Counted from the first letter of the stretch, positions 25,256 to 33,763 are shown. The stretch: 35,888 nucleotides of DNA from Planctomycetota bacterium (GCA_017303535.1 JAFLCO010000019.1:1-35888); one strand, 5' to 3'. The notes: generated by a model not told the origin, from the sequence alone. Numbers and translations are program-made.

Positions 25256-26584
25256 TTAGCGGACCAAGCGCTGAAAGGGTTCGTCTTGCAACTTGCTTTC
25301 GACCAGCGACGTGAGCGAGCCTTCGTCGAGCCCGCGCCGCATCAAGGCGAACGTTTCGCGGGCGGCGGTGGCCGTTTGCTCGAGTTCGGCGTCGCCTTGC
25401 GCGCCGTTGAGATAGAACGATGCATAGCCGTGGCAGCCGCGCTTGGCCATCTCCTGAATGTAAAGCGTGGTCAGCAGCTTGCGCTCCGTGGCGTCTTTGC
25501 CCGGCAGATGCAGGTGCGGGTGAACGGCCAGCCCGCCGCAGTGAACGTCGATGCCGACCTCGGCCGCCGTTTGGTTGAGCCGCGTTTGCAGACGAGCGCC
25601 GAACTCGGCGACGTACTCGGCCGTGCGGCGGCGGCGCAGTTCGCGAATGGTCGTCAGCGTCGCGATGAGGCCGATCGCGTCGCTCCAATAGGTGCTGGAG
25701 ATGAACATTCGCGCGGCCGGAGCCATCACGTCGCGCCGGCCGACGACCAGGCCCATCGGGTAGCCGTTGGAGACGCTTTTGGCGAGCACCGCCATGTCGG
25801 GCACGACGCTGACGAATCCTTGTGCGCACTCCATACCGAAGCGGAATCCGGCCGAGACTTCGTCGAAGATCAGCACGGCGCCGTGCTCGCGGCAGAGCTT
25901 CTGCACGCCGGCCAGGTAGCCTTCGGGGGGCAACTGCGAACGGAGCGGCTCCATGATGACGCAGGCGACCTCGCCTCGGTTGCGGTCGAGCGCTTCGCCG
26001 AGCGCCGCGAGATCGCCGTAGGGAAACGGAATCGAGGTGCCGGCCAAACCGCGCGGCACGCCGATCGGTTCGATGCCGGGCAGCAAGTGCGCGTCGAGCG
26101 AGCCGCCGGCGTCGAGATTGGCCGCGAGATACCAATCGTGCCAACCGTGATAGCCGCAGAAGAGCACTTTGTCGCGACCAGTGACGCCCCGCGCGATCCG
26201 CACGGCCACGGTGCACGCCTCGCCGCCGCATTTCGTATAGCGGACCATCTCCGCACACGGAATCGTGCGCGTGAGTTCCTCCGCCAGTTCCACCTCGAGT
26301 TCGGAACTGATCGAAAAATTGACGCCGCGGCCGATCTGCTCGCGCACGGCGTCGTCGACCACCGGGTCGCAATAGCCGAGGATGATCGCCGCGATGCCGC
26401 TGGCCCAGTCGATGTATTCATTCCCGTCGACGTCCCAGATGCGAGCGCCCTTCCCGCGCACGGCATACACGGGGCTCGTCCCTTCGGCAAACCGCGAAGG
26501 ACGCCGGCTAACGAGCTGCGTGCCGCCGGGGATCAGCGACTTGGCTCGTTCGTAAAGTTCGGTGCTGCGAGGGACGCGGGACAT
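25256..26584 (-). CDS. Class III aminotransferase (glutamate-1-semialdehyde aminomutase-like)
   Basis: A 442-residue PLP enzyme. It starts with AKSLIPGGTQLVSRRP, as in glutamate-1-semialdehyde 2,1-aminomutase relatives. Landmarks are WDVDGNEYIDW, FCGYHGWHDW, Asp241 in IFDEVSAGFRFG (PLP N1 contact) and Lys269 in LAKSVSNGYPMG (Schiff-base Lys). It transfers an amino group between an amine or amino aldehyde and a keto acceptor. True HemL is possible, but the linkage to an amidohydrolase and sulfatase and the variable C-terminal region favour a different substrate. Upstream lies a 111-bp gap containing a purine-rich stretch and a small hairpin. Confidence 0.85.
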   Translation of the reverse strand: MSRVPRSTELYERAKSLIPGGTQLVSRRPSRFAEGTSPVYAVRGKGARIWDVDGNEYIDWASGIAAIILGYCDPVVDDAVREQIGRGVNFSISSELEVELAEELTRTIPCAEMVRYTKCGGEACTVAVRIARGVTGRDKVLFCGYHGWHDWYLAANLDAGGSLDAHLLPGIEPIGVPRGLAGTSIPFPYGDLAALGEALDRNRGEVACVIMEPLRSQLPPEGYLAGVQKLCREHGAVLIFDEVSAGFRFGMECAQGFVSVVPDMAVLAKSVSNGYPMGLVVGRRDVMAPAARMFISSTYWSDAIGLIATLTTIRELRRRRTAEYVAEFGARLQTRLNQTAAEVGIDVHCGGLAVHPHLHLPGKDATERKLLTTLYIQEMAKRGCHGYASFYLNGAQGDAELEQTATAARETFALMRRGLDEGSLTSLVESKLQDEPFQRLVR

Positions 26585-26647
26585 GTTTTTCGAGGGCGGA
26601 GGGGGGAAGGCGGAGGGCGGAAGGCAAACAAGCTAAACCGTTTAGCC

Positions 26648-26663
26648 GCATCGCTTGCGATGC
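26648..26663. repeat. Small palindromic hairpin
   Basis: GCATCGC and GCGATGC form a 7-bp stem separated by TT. It lies between the sulfatase stop and the aminotransferase start. The adjoining part of the gap is strongly purine-biased (GGCGGAGGGGGGAAGGCGGAGG). No T-run follows on the minus strand, so a terminator role is doubtful. Confidence 0.4.
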
Positions 26664-26695
26664 GCGTATCTCGTGACTCGTGCAATCATGCAGAG

Positions 26696-28450
26696 CTACT
26701 TCCGCGTCACGTACGTGAAGTACGCGCCGCTGAGTTGTTTGCCTTCGGCGTCGTAGAACCAGGATTGCATCGTCGTCTTGCCGGCGGCCAATTTGGTTCG
26801 GAATGTGATCGACTTGTCGTCGGCTTTGACTGGTTGCGATTCGTCGAAGCTGGCGCCGATTTGCAGTCGGGCCGAGGTGATCGGCAGCGCGACTCCGGCG
26901 GCCAGCGGCTTGCCGACTTTCGGTTGAAATGGCGGAACGCCGCCCGCGATCGGAGCGTCGGCTTCGCGCGGCCAGCGGCGTAGCTCAATCTCGTAGTCGC
27001 CGGCTTGCTCGACTTGCACGACCCAGGCCGAGTTTTCGTTCTTGCCCGCGCGGAGATTGTTCATGTTGTCGCAGTAGACGTTCGTCCAATCGGCGGCCGT
27101 GAGCGTGACCGGATTTTCCTGCGGCGCGCCGATGCTGATCGGGCTGAAGTCCTGCAACCGCGGCTCGATTTCGGCCCACCACTTTTCGTAGTGTTCGCGC
27201 AGCTGCTTGACGACCTCCGGAAGCTCGGCGGCGATGTTCTTTTCCTGGCCCGGATCGCGGCCGACGTGATATAGCTCTTCGCCGTGTACGAGCCGCCACT
27301 TGTCGCGTAGCACGCACGATTCCCATTTCACCGGATTCTGGCCGTACTGCACCACGAGCGTTCGCTCGGGAAGTTTTTTCGACTCCTTGCCGAAGAGCGG
27401 CATCAGCGAGACGCCGTCGAACTTCGCGTTGCCTGGTCCGTCAATGCCGCAGAGATCCACGAGGGTCGGAAACAGATCCTGCACGTGCGTGAGCTGGTCG
27501 ATGTCGCGCGTCGGCCCGGCCCAGCTCTCGTCGGGGAACTTGATGAAGCACATGGCCCGATGGCCGCCGTCGTAGTATTGAGTCTTCCGGCCGCGCATGC
27601 CGGCGTTGAAGAGGTTCACGCCTCCGGTGCCGCCGTTGTCGTTGAAGTAGACGACGATCGTATTCTCGGCGAGTTTGGTCTCTTCGAGAAACTTGTCGAG
27701 CCGGCCGAGGTTTTCATCGAGGTTGGCGATCATGCCGAAGAACTCGGCGACGCCTTTGTGCTCGCGATACGGGGCGCTGTATTTCGGATCGACCCAATGC
27801 GGACCGTGAGGAGCGTTGGTCGGGAGATAGACGAAGAACGGCCGGTTTTCCTCGTCGCGCTTGCGCATGTAGTTCATCGCTTCGTCGAAAAAGACGTCGG
27901 TGCAATAGCCGGGATACTCCTTCAGTTTGCCGTTGTGCGCGAAGCGACCGTCGAAGCAGTCGTTCCGCCAAAGGTCGGCCATCGACGTGATGCCCCAGCC
28001 GAGGTGATAGACGGTCTCTTCGAAGCCGCGCTGGTGCGGCAGGTTCGGGTAGCTGTCGCCGAGGTGCCATTTGCCGAAGTGCCCGGTGCGGTAGCCGCGG
28101 GCCTTGAAGAGTTCCGGCATCATCGGCGTGCCGCGGCGAATGAACGATCGCCCGGCGCACACGCTCGAGGCCCCGCTGCGCAGGCAGTCGAGTCCGGTCA
28201 GGAGTTGCCCGCGGGTCGGCGTGCACATCGGGGCGACGTGAAAATCGGTAAGCCGAAAACTTTCGCTGCGGAGCTTGTCGAGGTTCGGCGTCTTGAGCAC
28301 CGGGTTGCCGTGGGCCGAGACGTCGCCGTAACCTTGGTCGTCGCTCAAGATGACGAGCACGTTCGGTCGGCCGCCGACAACCGCTTCGGCGCGCGGTGCC
28401 GCGAAACTTGCCGCGATCGCTGCCGGAATAAACCATTTCCACGTGGCCAT
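26696..28450 (-). CDS. Secreted type I sulfatase
   Basis: A 584-residue exported sulfatase. Signal peptide MATWKWFIPAAIAASFAAPRAEA. The catalytic domain starts RPNVLVILSDDQGYGD, with paired metal Asp residues. The formylglycine motif is Cys76-Thr-Pro-Thr-Arg80 followed by GQLLTG, so activation by formylglycine-generating enzyme is expected. FNDNGGTGG supplies the later metal Asp/Asn. After the catalytic domain (to about residue 450) comes a beta-rich C-terminal domain with WVVQVEQAGDYEIELRRWP, typical of planctomycete arylsulfatase-A-like proteins. It likely hydrolyses sulfate esters on polysaccharides in the periplasm. Confidence 0.92.
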   Translation of the reverse strand: MATWKWFIPAAIAASFAAPRAEAVVGGRPNVLVILSDDQGYGDVSAHGNPVLKTPNLDKLRSESFRLTDFHVAPMCTPTRGQLLTGLDCLRSGASSVCAGRSFIRRGTPMMPELFKARGYRTGHFGKWHLGDSYPNLPHQRGFEETVYHLGWGITSMADLWRNDCFDGRFAHNGKLKEYPGYCTDVFFDEAMNYMRKRDEENRPFFVYLPTNAPHGPHWVDPKYSAPYREHKGVAEFFGMIANLDENLGRLDKFLEETKLAENTIVVYFNDNGGTGGVNLFNAGMRGRKTQYYDGGHRAMCFIKFPDESWAGPTRDIDQLTHVQDLFPTLVDLCGIDGPGNAKFDGVSLMPLFGKESKKLPERTLVVQYGQNPVKWESCVLRDKWRLVHGEELYHVGRDPGQEKNIAAELPEVVKQLREHYEKWWAEIEPRLQDFSPISIGAPQENPVTLTAADWTNVYCDNMNNLRAGKNENSAWVVQVEQAGDYEIELRRWPREADAPIAGGVPPFQPKVGKPLAAGVALPITSARLQIGASFDESQPVKADDKSITFRTKLAAGKTTMQSWFYDAEGKQLSGAYFTYVTRK

Positions 28451-28612
28451 GCGAAAAGCCCCGAGCGAAGAGCTGGAAAACCGAAGACGTCCGGTCGGCG
28501 ATTGTCGCCCGTCTAAGGAGGCAGGTCAAATCGACGGCCGCGATCGGCAAGCGAGCTACGGAAGCCGATGATGCCTCCGCGCGAGCAACTTCGAGACGCG
28601 GCAAAAAGAAAA

Positions 28613-28641
28613 GGCCGTCGGACGGCAGACATCCGACGGCC
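28613..28641 (-). terminator. Intrinsic terminator of the 28677-32004 unit
   Basis: GGCCGTCGGA (28613-28622) and TCCGACGGCC (28632-28641) form a perfect 10-bp stem with a 9-nt loop. On the minus strand the stem is followed directly by TTTTCTTTTTGC. It lies 35 bases after the stop codon of the minus-strand gene at 28677. This is a classical Rho-independent terminator. Confidence 0.9.
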
Positions 28642-28676
28642 CAATTCCAATTCCGACGTACAAACCGATCTGCGGT

Positions 28677-30410
28677 CTACTTCTTCTTCAGATCCGCCGG
28701 CTTCGTGAGGTTGTGCAGGTTCCAGCCCGTCGCCGTCAGGGCATCGAACATCTCCTGCTGCGTTACGTCGCCCGTGTACTCGAAGTATTTCTTCTTGAGG
28801 ACGTTCGTCCCCTTGTTGATGACGCCGGCCGCCACCTTCGATTGCGGCGCGGCATAGGCCGCAAACTGCTGCGCCTCGGTATCGATCGTCAACACGTTGT
28901 CGAACTCCTGCCGCTGCCGATTCTTCACGAACACCAGCTTCTTGTAGAACACGTACGGCGTCTTGTCCTTCTTCCCTTCCAGCAGTCGGGCCTGCTGGGC
29001 TCGGCGCTGTTCGAGCAAGTCGAGCATCGGGATCAAGGCTCGATCGACGTCGACGTCGCCGTCGCCGTTGTTCTGTTGCAGAACCTTGAGATCTCTGCCC
29101 CGGAGTACGACTTCGTCGCCGAGTCGAATGCGGGCATCCGTCTTATAGCCGGCCTCGTCCATGGCGTCGGACCACGCGAGGATGACGCCTTGTAGACTCT
29201 CGGCACGTGCGCGGTTCTGAGGTTTTTTTAGCTCGCCGATGAGCTGTACGATGTTGTTCGTCTGAGTCTGCACGTCCCAATAATTCGGCGCCAGCGGCGT
29301 GAAGGAAAGGACACGGGTAAACGCCGTAATCTCCCCTTTGGCGTTTTGCTTCGACTTCTGCTTGCCCGTTTCCATGAGGTTCTTGAACGGCCCGGCCGCG
29401 TCGACCACGGCCTGATAAGCCGCCTGCACTTCCAAGTCGACGGTTCCTTCGCGCGTTTCCGCCAGATCGACGTCTTTGCCGCCGGAGACGAACGCCTTGG
29501 CGTGCGCCTTCGATTGGGCTTCGTCTTCCTCGTTCTTCGGTCGGCGAAACACCTCGCGCTTGTTCGTCCGCAGATGGCTGTAGGCTCCCGCCGACTCGAA
29601 CTTCACGTACAGCCGGCGTTCACCGTTCTCCGCGATGAACGGATGGAAGAGCACCGTGTTCATGCCGCCGGGAAACGCGCCGTTGCAATCGATGCCGCGG
29701 CCTTGCGCGCCGCCCGTTTGTTGCTGGGGCCGCAGGTGGCTCGAATCGCGCGGGTAAATGTCGGGGCAACCGTCGATAAACTTTTGCAACTTGCCGTCGG
29801 GGTCCGGGAGCGTCAGCGCGCCTTGCTGGTAGGCCGAACCGAGTTTCTCTTGGGCCATCCCTTTGAAGTACCAGCACATGTCGATGACGGTTTCCTTCGT
29901 CGGCGCGACGTCGCTGAGCGACGGATCATTCGTGAAAATGCCGGCCGTCAGGTTTTGGCCGCGGCAAACCTTTTGCCGCGTCTCTTCGATCTTCGCCGTG
30001 CGCCCATTGTCGTCGAGGTCGTCGAGGCCCGGCACGTCGTTGACGAAGATGCCCGAGCGCGGCGGCAGGCCGTTGAGCCGTTTCTTGACGCGCGTCTTGC
30101 GGATCGTGTCGGCCAAGTGCCTGCAAGCGATCTTGAACGCTTCGAGAAATTGCATGTCGACGTTTCGATCGGTGTTCGTCGACTGATTCTCCGCTTCTTC
30201 CTGCAGCACCTTGTATTGCTGCCGATAGTTTTCGAGCACGTCGTCTTCGAGATCGACCTTCTCGGCCCATTCCAGAGCCTTCTTTACTTCATCGAGCGCA
30301 ATGACCGCCTTCCCCAGCCGAATCTTGGCGTTGCGGTTCTTGAGCGGAACGTGAACTCCAAACGCATTCTTGAACGCGTCGAGCGCGTCGCTGTCTTTAT
30401 CGCGGGCCAT
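28677..30410 (-). CDS. Large cytoplasmic protein of unknown function (second gene of the two-gene unit)
   Basis: A 577-residue protein without signal peptide or membrane helix. I do not recognise it. The N-terminal about 100 residues are highly charged and helical (AVIALDEVKKALEWAEKVDL). A central part (about 120-290) is globular, with GIFVNDVPGLDDLDDNG, MCWYFKGMAQEKLG and a distinctive Gly-rich DCNGAFPGGMNTVLFHPF followed by RRLYVKFESAGAYS. A Lys-rich linker follows, then a helical C-terminal part with a Lys-rich tail. Start ATG 30410 has GAGAGGAAT upstream. It is the second gene of a unit ending in a strong intrinsic terminator; the first gene ends 88 bp upstream. The pairing suggests joint function, as yet unknown. 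Confidence 0.72.
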   Translation of the reverse strand: MARDKDSDALDAFKNAFGVHVPLKNRNAKIRLGKAVIALDEVKKALEWAEKVDLEDDVLENYRQQYKVLQEEAENQSTNTDRNVDMQFLEAFKIACRHLADTIRKTRVKKRLNGLPPRSGIFVNDVPGLDDLDDNGRTAKIEETRQKVCRGQNLTAGIFTNDPSLSDVAPTKETVIDMCWYFKGMAQEKLGSAYQQGALTLPDPDGKLQKFIDGCPDIYPRDSSHLRPQQQTGGAQGRGIDCNGAFPGGMNTVLFHPFIAENGERRLYVKFESAGAYSHLRTNKREVFRRPKNEEDEAQSKAHAKAFVSGGKDVDLAETREGTVDLEVQAAYQAVVDAAGPFKNLMETGKQKSKQNAKGEITAFTRVLSFTPLAPNYWDVQTQTNNIVQLIGELKKPQNRARAESLQGVILAWSDAMDEAGYKTDARIRLGDEVVLRGRDLKVLQQNNGDGDVDVDRALIPMLDLLEQRRAQQARLLEGKKDKTPYVFYKKLVFVKNRQRQEFDNVLTIDTEAQQFAAYAAPQSKVAAGVINKGTNVLKKKYFEYTGDVTQQEMFDALTATGWNLHNLTKPADLKKK

Positions 30411-30498
30411 CGATGTATTCCTCTCGGCAAACTTTTGTACGGATGAATGTTCGGCGAACGGGCGGCAAGCAAACGGTCGACGATCAGCGACGGCGCGA

Positions 30499-32004
30499 CT
30501 ACGCGCCGGTCACCGCCGTCAAACCTTGCTCAAGCGCATCGAAGCCGGGCTTCAGCGTCGAGCGGAGTGAAACCGCGACGCCGAAGGGGTTTTCGTCGCA
30601 GGCTTTGACGACTTCGCTGGTTTCGACATGTTTGCGGAAGTCCGCGACGAGCGCCTTCACGCGGCGGGCGGCCGTCTTCAGTTGGTCGGCCGGCGCGGAG
30701 TCGAGTTCCATCAGGGCCGCCGAGAGCGGAACCATGCGCGATTGGGTGACGGCGCCGAGCCCGAACTCGCCGATGTTTTGCAGGTCTTCATCTTCGGTTT
30801 TCACGAGGTACGACTGCAGCTGCGCGAGTTGATCGCGCGACTTCGCGACGGCGTCGTCCCAAGCGTCGACGGCCGCATCCCATTGGTCGTGGAACGCATC
30901 GGCCGCTTCGGGACTGACGCTCCCCAACGAACTCAAGAGTTTTTCCAGCGCCTTCAAGGCCGTGTCGGCGGCCGTCGGATTGCCGGCGGCGAGCGCCTTC
31001 TCGACGTCGCTCTTGAGGGCGGTGATCGCGGCTTTCTGCTCGGGAAAAGCGCGCAGAGTCTGCGTGATCTTCGGAGCGAGGAACCGCAAGGCGGCGGCGA
31101 GCTTCTTGTCGGGGGCCGTCGGCGGCGGAGGTGGCGGCGGAAGGGGAATCGAGTTTTCAGGTTCGGATCCGTCGCCGATGCCTGCACGCTCGAGGACGTC
31201 CTCGAGTTGTTCGAGGAGTTGCAAACCTTCGGCGAAACGACCTTCGCGGGCCGCATCGCCGACTTGGCCTGCGAGCGTCGCCACCTCTTGGCCGTCGGGC
31301 GAGGCCTGGCCTTTTAGCTCATCGATGCCGGGCTTGAGTTGCTTGAGCCGATTCAAGAAGTCGACCTTGGCGTCGCCGGTCGCGGCGCTCGACGGGGCGG
31401 CCGACGTTGCAGGCGCAGTGGCCGTCGGCGCGGTCGTCGCTGCCGTCGCCGGCTTTCCGAGCATTTGCTCCAAGGTTTTTAGCTTCGCCGTTGCGGCCTC
31501 GTCCTGATCTTGGTCGAGGTCGACCGCGATCTGCTTGCACAAGCTGCGGAGATCGGCGGCTCGCGAAGCATCGGCTTGAGCGATTTGCTCGGCTTGCTTA
31601 CGCAGAGCCAAAAACCGCTGAACGAGCGGATCATCTTCGTCGAGCAGCGGATCGTGCGACGGCACGACCTGGAAGCTCGGCTTGCATTTGAAGTCGGCCT
31701 TCTCTTCGAGGAAGGTGCGAATCGTCAGCGCCTTGACCGGCTCTTTGCTGAAGCCGTCGGTCTCGGCGATCTTGAAGGTGATGTCTTGTCCCTTCCCTTC
31801 GACGATTCCCGTGCACACTTGCCCGGGCCCCGCCGAGAGCGCCTGCTTGCGATACTTTTCGTAGGTCCCTTTTTTGAAGACGATTAGGTTCAGAATGTTC
31901 GTCCCTTTGGTGACCATGACGAACTTGCGCGACTTCCCTTTGCGCACCTGATCCAATTGCTCGATGCTCTCTTTGTCGAGCTTCGCGACCCCTTCATTGG
32001 CCAT
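30499..32004 (-). CDS. Helical-repeat protein of unknown function (first gene of the two-gene unit)
   Basis: A 501-residue protein without signal peptide. Residues 1-115 form a compact N-terminal domain (KFVMVTKGTNILNLIVFKKG, then GQDITFKIAE). Three related helical repeats of about 57-60 residues follow at 127-183, 213-271 and 301-360, each ending in a pattern like A-x-L-x2-LE-x2-L. They are separated by an Ala/Thr/Pro linker (184-210) and a run of seven prolines (289-295). The C-terminal module (about 371-501) has LQNIGEFGLGAVT and VKACDENPFGVAVSLRSTL. I recall similar repeats and C-terminal modules in uncharacterised, effector-like bacterial proteins, but this is memory, not a search. ATG 32004 has GAAGGAAT upstream. 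Confidence 0.72.
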   Translation of the reverse strand: MANEGVAKLDKESIEQLDQVRKGKSRKFVMVTKGTNILNLIVFKKGTYEKYRKQALSAGPGQVCTGIVEGKGQDITFKIAETDGFSKEPVKALTIRTFLEEKADFKCKPSFQVVPSHDPLLDEDDPLVQRFLALRKQAEQIAQADASRAADLRSLCKQIAVDLDQDQDEAATAKLKTLEQMLGKPATAATTAPTATAPATSAAPSSAATGDAKVDFLNRLKQLKPGIDELKGQASPDGQEVATLAGQVGDAAREGRFAEGLQLLEQLEDVLERAGIGDGSEPENSIPLPPPPPPPTAPDKKLAAALRFLAPKITQTLRAFPEQKAAITALKSDVEKALAAGNPTAADTALKALEKLLSSLGSVSPEAADAFHDQWDAAVDAWDDAVAKSRDQLAQLQSYLVKTEDEDLQNIGEFGLGAVTQSRMVPLSAALMELDSAPADQLKTAARRVKALVADFRKHVETSEVVKACDENPFGVAVSLRSTLKPGFDALEQGLTAVTGA

Positions 32005-32615
32005 GACATATTCCTTCGGAAAAGAAACAGAAAACCCGGCGTTAACGGCCCGGCAATCCGACCGGCTTCAGCGTGCGCGATTGTAGCGAAAGTTTTGCGA
32101 CCTGCATCCGTGCCGCCGGCGAAACGGCGCCGCGATCGGGTCTGCGAAGACTTGCCGATTCGTCAGATCATGAGGCGTTGATACGCAACGGCGCCGCGAT
32201 GGTTCGCGGAAATGTTCCGGGTGGAGCATTTTCGCGTACTCGCCCCGCGCCGCCGCTAGAGCGGTGCGAACCGTTTCAAGATTCTCACGCAAGCTGGTTC
32301 GCAACCAGGAAACCTGAACGTGCCACTGCGTGGCAATGCTGTTTTTGAGCCGATAGAATTCGTCCGGCGGCGACCGCGGCCTAGCAAAGTCTCTTTGGCG
32401 GCAGAGCATGGCCTTGGGAACCGACGATCCGTCGCAACACGTGTCGCAATTCGGCTGTCGAATATTTGTTGTGTTATGTGGCAAATGCCATGACCGTGCT
32501 ACTTTATCGAACTCCGCCTCGCCACCGGACTCACCACGATTCGTCGTTTTCGCTGTCGTCTGCGACTTTCAAATTCGACTTGTCCTTGGTTAAGCGCAGA
32601 TTTCGCGAAAGGATC
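32005..32615. other. Intergenic region without a convincing gene
   Basis: Divergent gap between the minus-strand helical-repeat gene and the plus-strand zinc-ribbon gene. Short frames occur on both strands (for instance 32068-32484 minus) but they show no motif or family-like composition. The only clear structure is the hairpin at 32206-32235. Promoters for both flanking genes should lie here; I cannot point to boxes. Confidence 0.5.
32206..32235. repeat. Intergenic hairpin with 13-bp stem
   Basis: GCGGAAATGTTCC (32206-32218) and GGAGCATTTTCGC (32223-32235) pair over 13 positions, two of them G-T wobbles, with a 4-nt loop (GGGT). No T-run follows, so it is not an obvious terminator. Confidence 0.5.
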
Positions 32616-32963
32616 ATGTCACACGACGAGTTCGCGGCCAAGTACATAGTTGGTCGCGGACATAGAGACGAACGTGAACGCCTTGAAGAGTCGCTCCGCG
32701 ATTTAGAGTCAGTCGCGGACACCGAGACTGCAGAGTGCTCAGACTCGGTCGCAATGAACTTCGCGTATGCGATGGGGCCGTCGCTCTATGATCAACTGAT
32801 CGCCGTTCATTGCGACAAATGTGGCACGGAGTATGTGCGACACAATCTGGTTAAAACAAAATGGGTCTTATCCAATGGTGACGGGAGCGGTAGTACTGGT
32901 TCGCGTCTCGCCTGTCCCAATGGCCACTTCATATATGCAAACGTTGACTCTGTGACAGATTAA
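32616..32963 (+). CDS. Small zinc-ribbon protein of unknown function
   Basis: A 115-residue protein from ATG 32616, which has AAAGGA just upstream; the frame is open back to 32466 but without a better start. The N-terminal half is charged and helical (GRGHRDERERLEESLRDLES). The C-terminal half has HCDKCGTEY and, 30 residues later, LACPNGHFIY: CxxC plus C-x2-GH, a four-ligand zinc-ribbon pattern. Codon use looks less GC-biased than its neighbours (ACA, ATA, TTA and AAA codons are frequent), which may indicate a different origin. It is a stand-alone gene; function unknown. Confidence 0.6.
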   Translation: MSHDEFAAKYIVGRGHRDERERLEESLRDLESVADTETAECSDSVAMNFAYAMGPSLYDQLIAVHCDKCGTEYVRHNLVKTKWVLSNGDGSGSTGSRLACPNGHFIYANVDSVTD

Positions 32964-33064
32964 ACCCACATAACAACACGTTGCAGCAGTCGCGAGCCTG
33001 CGGTTACCTTGCAGAATCGTTTGCTCCGGATTGGTGAACGTCAGTATGCGGCGGCGGAGTGATC

Positions 33065-33316
33065 GTGTCGGAAAGATTCCTGACCCGCCGCACGACATTG
33101 GATGACCTAGCGCAGCTGTGGAACGTCTCTAGTTTTAAGGGCAAGGCGGCCGACGCCTAGCGTGCGTTGCGGACGGAAGTCGAGCGAGAGTTGGATCGCG
33201 GCGGCGAGCTATGGGAATGGGAGTCGGCAGGGCTCCGGTCGTTCGCCGGCGTTTGCGGACTGGCCGTTGTCCGTGACGGAGCTTGGGTCTGGGAACGCCA
33301 AATAGGGCGATCGTAG
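33065..33316 (+). pseudogene. Amber-interrupted small ORF
   Basis: From GTG 33065 to the stop at 33314-33316 the frame is open for 84 codons except for a single in-frame TAG at 33158-33160. Before it: VSERFLTRRTTLDDLAQLWN and more; after it a protein-like ELDRGGELWEWESAGLRSF. The composition on both sides looks coding, so this is probably a recently broken gene or the remains of one. A sequencing error, or two unrelated chance frames, are alternatives. The rest of 32964-33337 shows nothing further. Confidence 0.4.
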
Positions 33317-33337
33317 CCTTGCAGACCAACTGCGGGG

Positions 33338-33759
33338 CGTGGCCAAAATCAAGAGCCCTTTTGGCCGGCCAAAAAGTGATTTGAACCGACCTCGGAAAAG
33401 TGGAGAATACGGGGTTGGTTCTTTGGCAATTTGGTGTGATTTATAGCGAGCGGCGGGGTTTATCCCCGCCGTCTGCTCTTGCCGTTGTTCACGTCGAAAA
33501 GACCGGACGGCGGGGATGAACCCCGCCGCTCGCTAGGTCTAAGACTCGACGTAAGTCGCGCAAGCGTTCTTGGACTTACGTCGACGCGCGCTGCGTACAT
33601 CTGGGACGGGGTGCGTACTTCGCGCGCGAAAAAGTACGCACCCCATACTTAGGAATTAAGGGTGCGCACTAATTTCGAAAATAGTACGCACTCGTAATTG
33701 CAATTGAATTGCGCTTTTGCCGTAAGTCGCGCAAGCGTTTGGGCACTTACGTCGATTTC
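33338..33759. repeat. Composite palindromic element, copy B (inverted relative to copy A)
   Basis: Same element as 19691-20113, in opposite orientation. Components kept: 16-bp palindrome 33359-33374 (TTTTGGCCGGCCAAAA); 30-nt arms 33444-33473/33506-33535 with one mismatch (a G-T wobble); the CGTAAG/CTTACG pair at about 33548-33583; perfect 13-bp arms 33608-33620/33632-33644 around CGCGCGCG; and the terminal CGTAAGT/ACTTACG pair to 33756. The arms are retained although loops differ from copy A. No target-site duplication is visible next to either copy. Confidence 0.9.
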
Positions 33760-33763
33760 AGAT

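Noticed and set aside
24213..26372. A 719-codon open frame on the minus strand as one large protein
   Set aside because: The upstream half overlaps the aminotransferase in another frame and is Arg-rich and motif-free. The real amidohydrolase starts at ATG 25241.
25244..26983. A 579-codon plus-strand gene
   Set aside because: Antisense to the aminotransferase and sulfatase genes, rich in Arg/Ala/His from mirrored GC-rich codons, with no recognisable motif.
32068..32484. A 138-codon minus-strand gene upstream of the helical-repeat gene
   Set aside because: No ribosome-binding site, no motif, irregular Arg/Cys/Pro composition, and it includes the intergenic hairpin at 32206-32235.
19691..33759. 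A composite transposon bounded by the inverted elements
   Set aside because: No transposase, integrase or recombinase gene lies between the copies, and no target-site duplication is visible at the outer edges.
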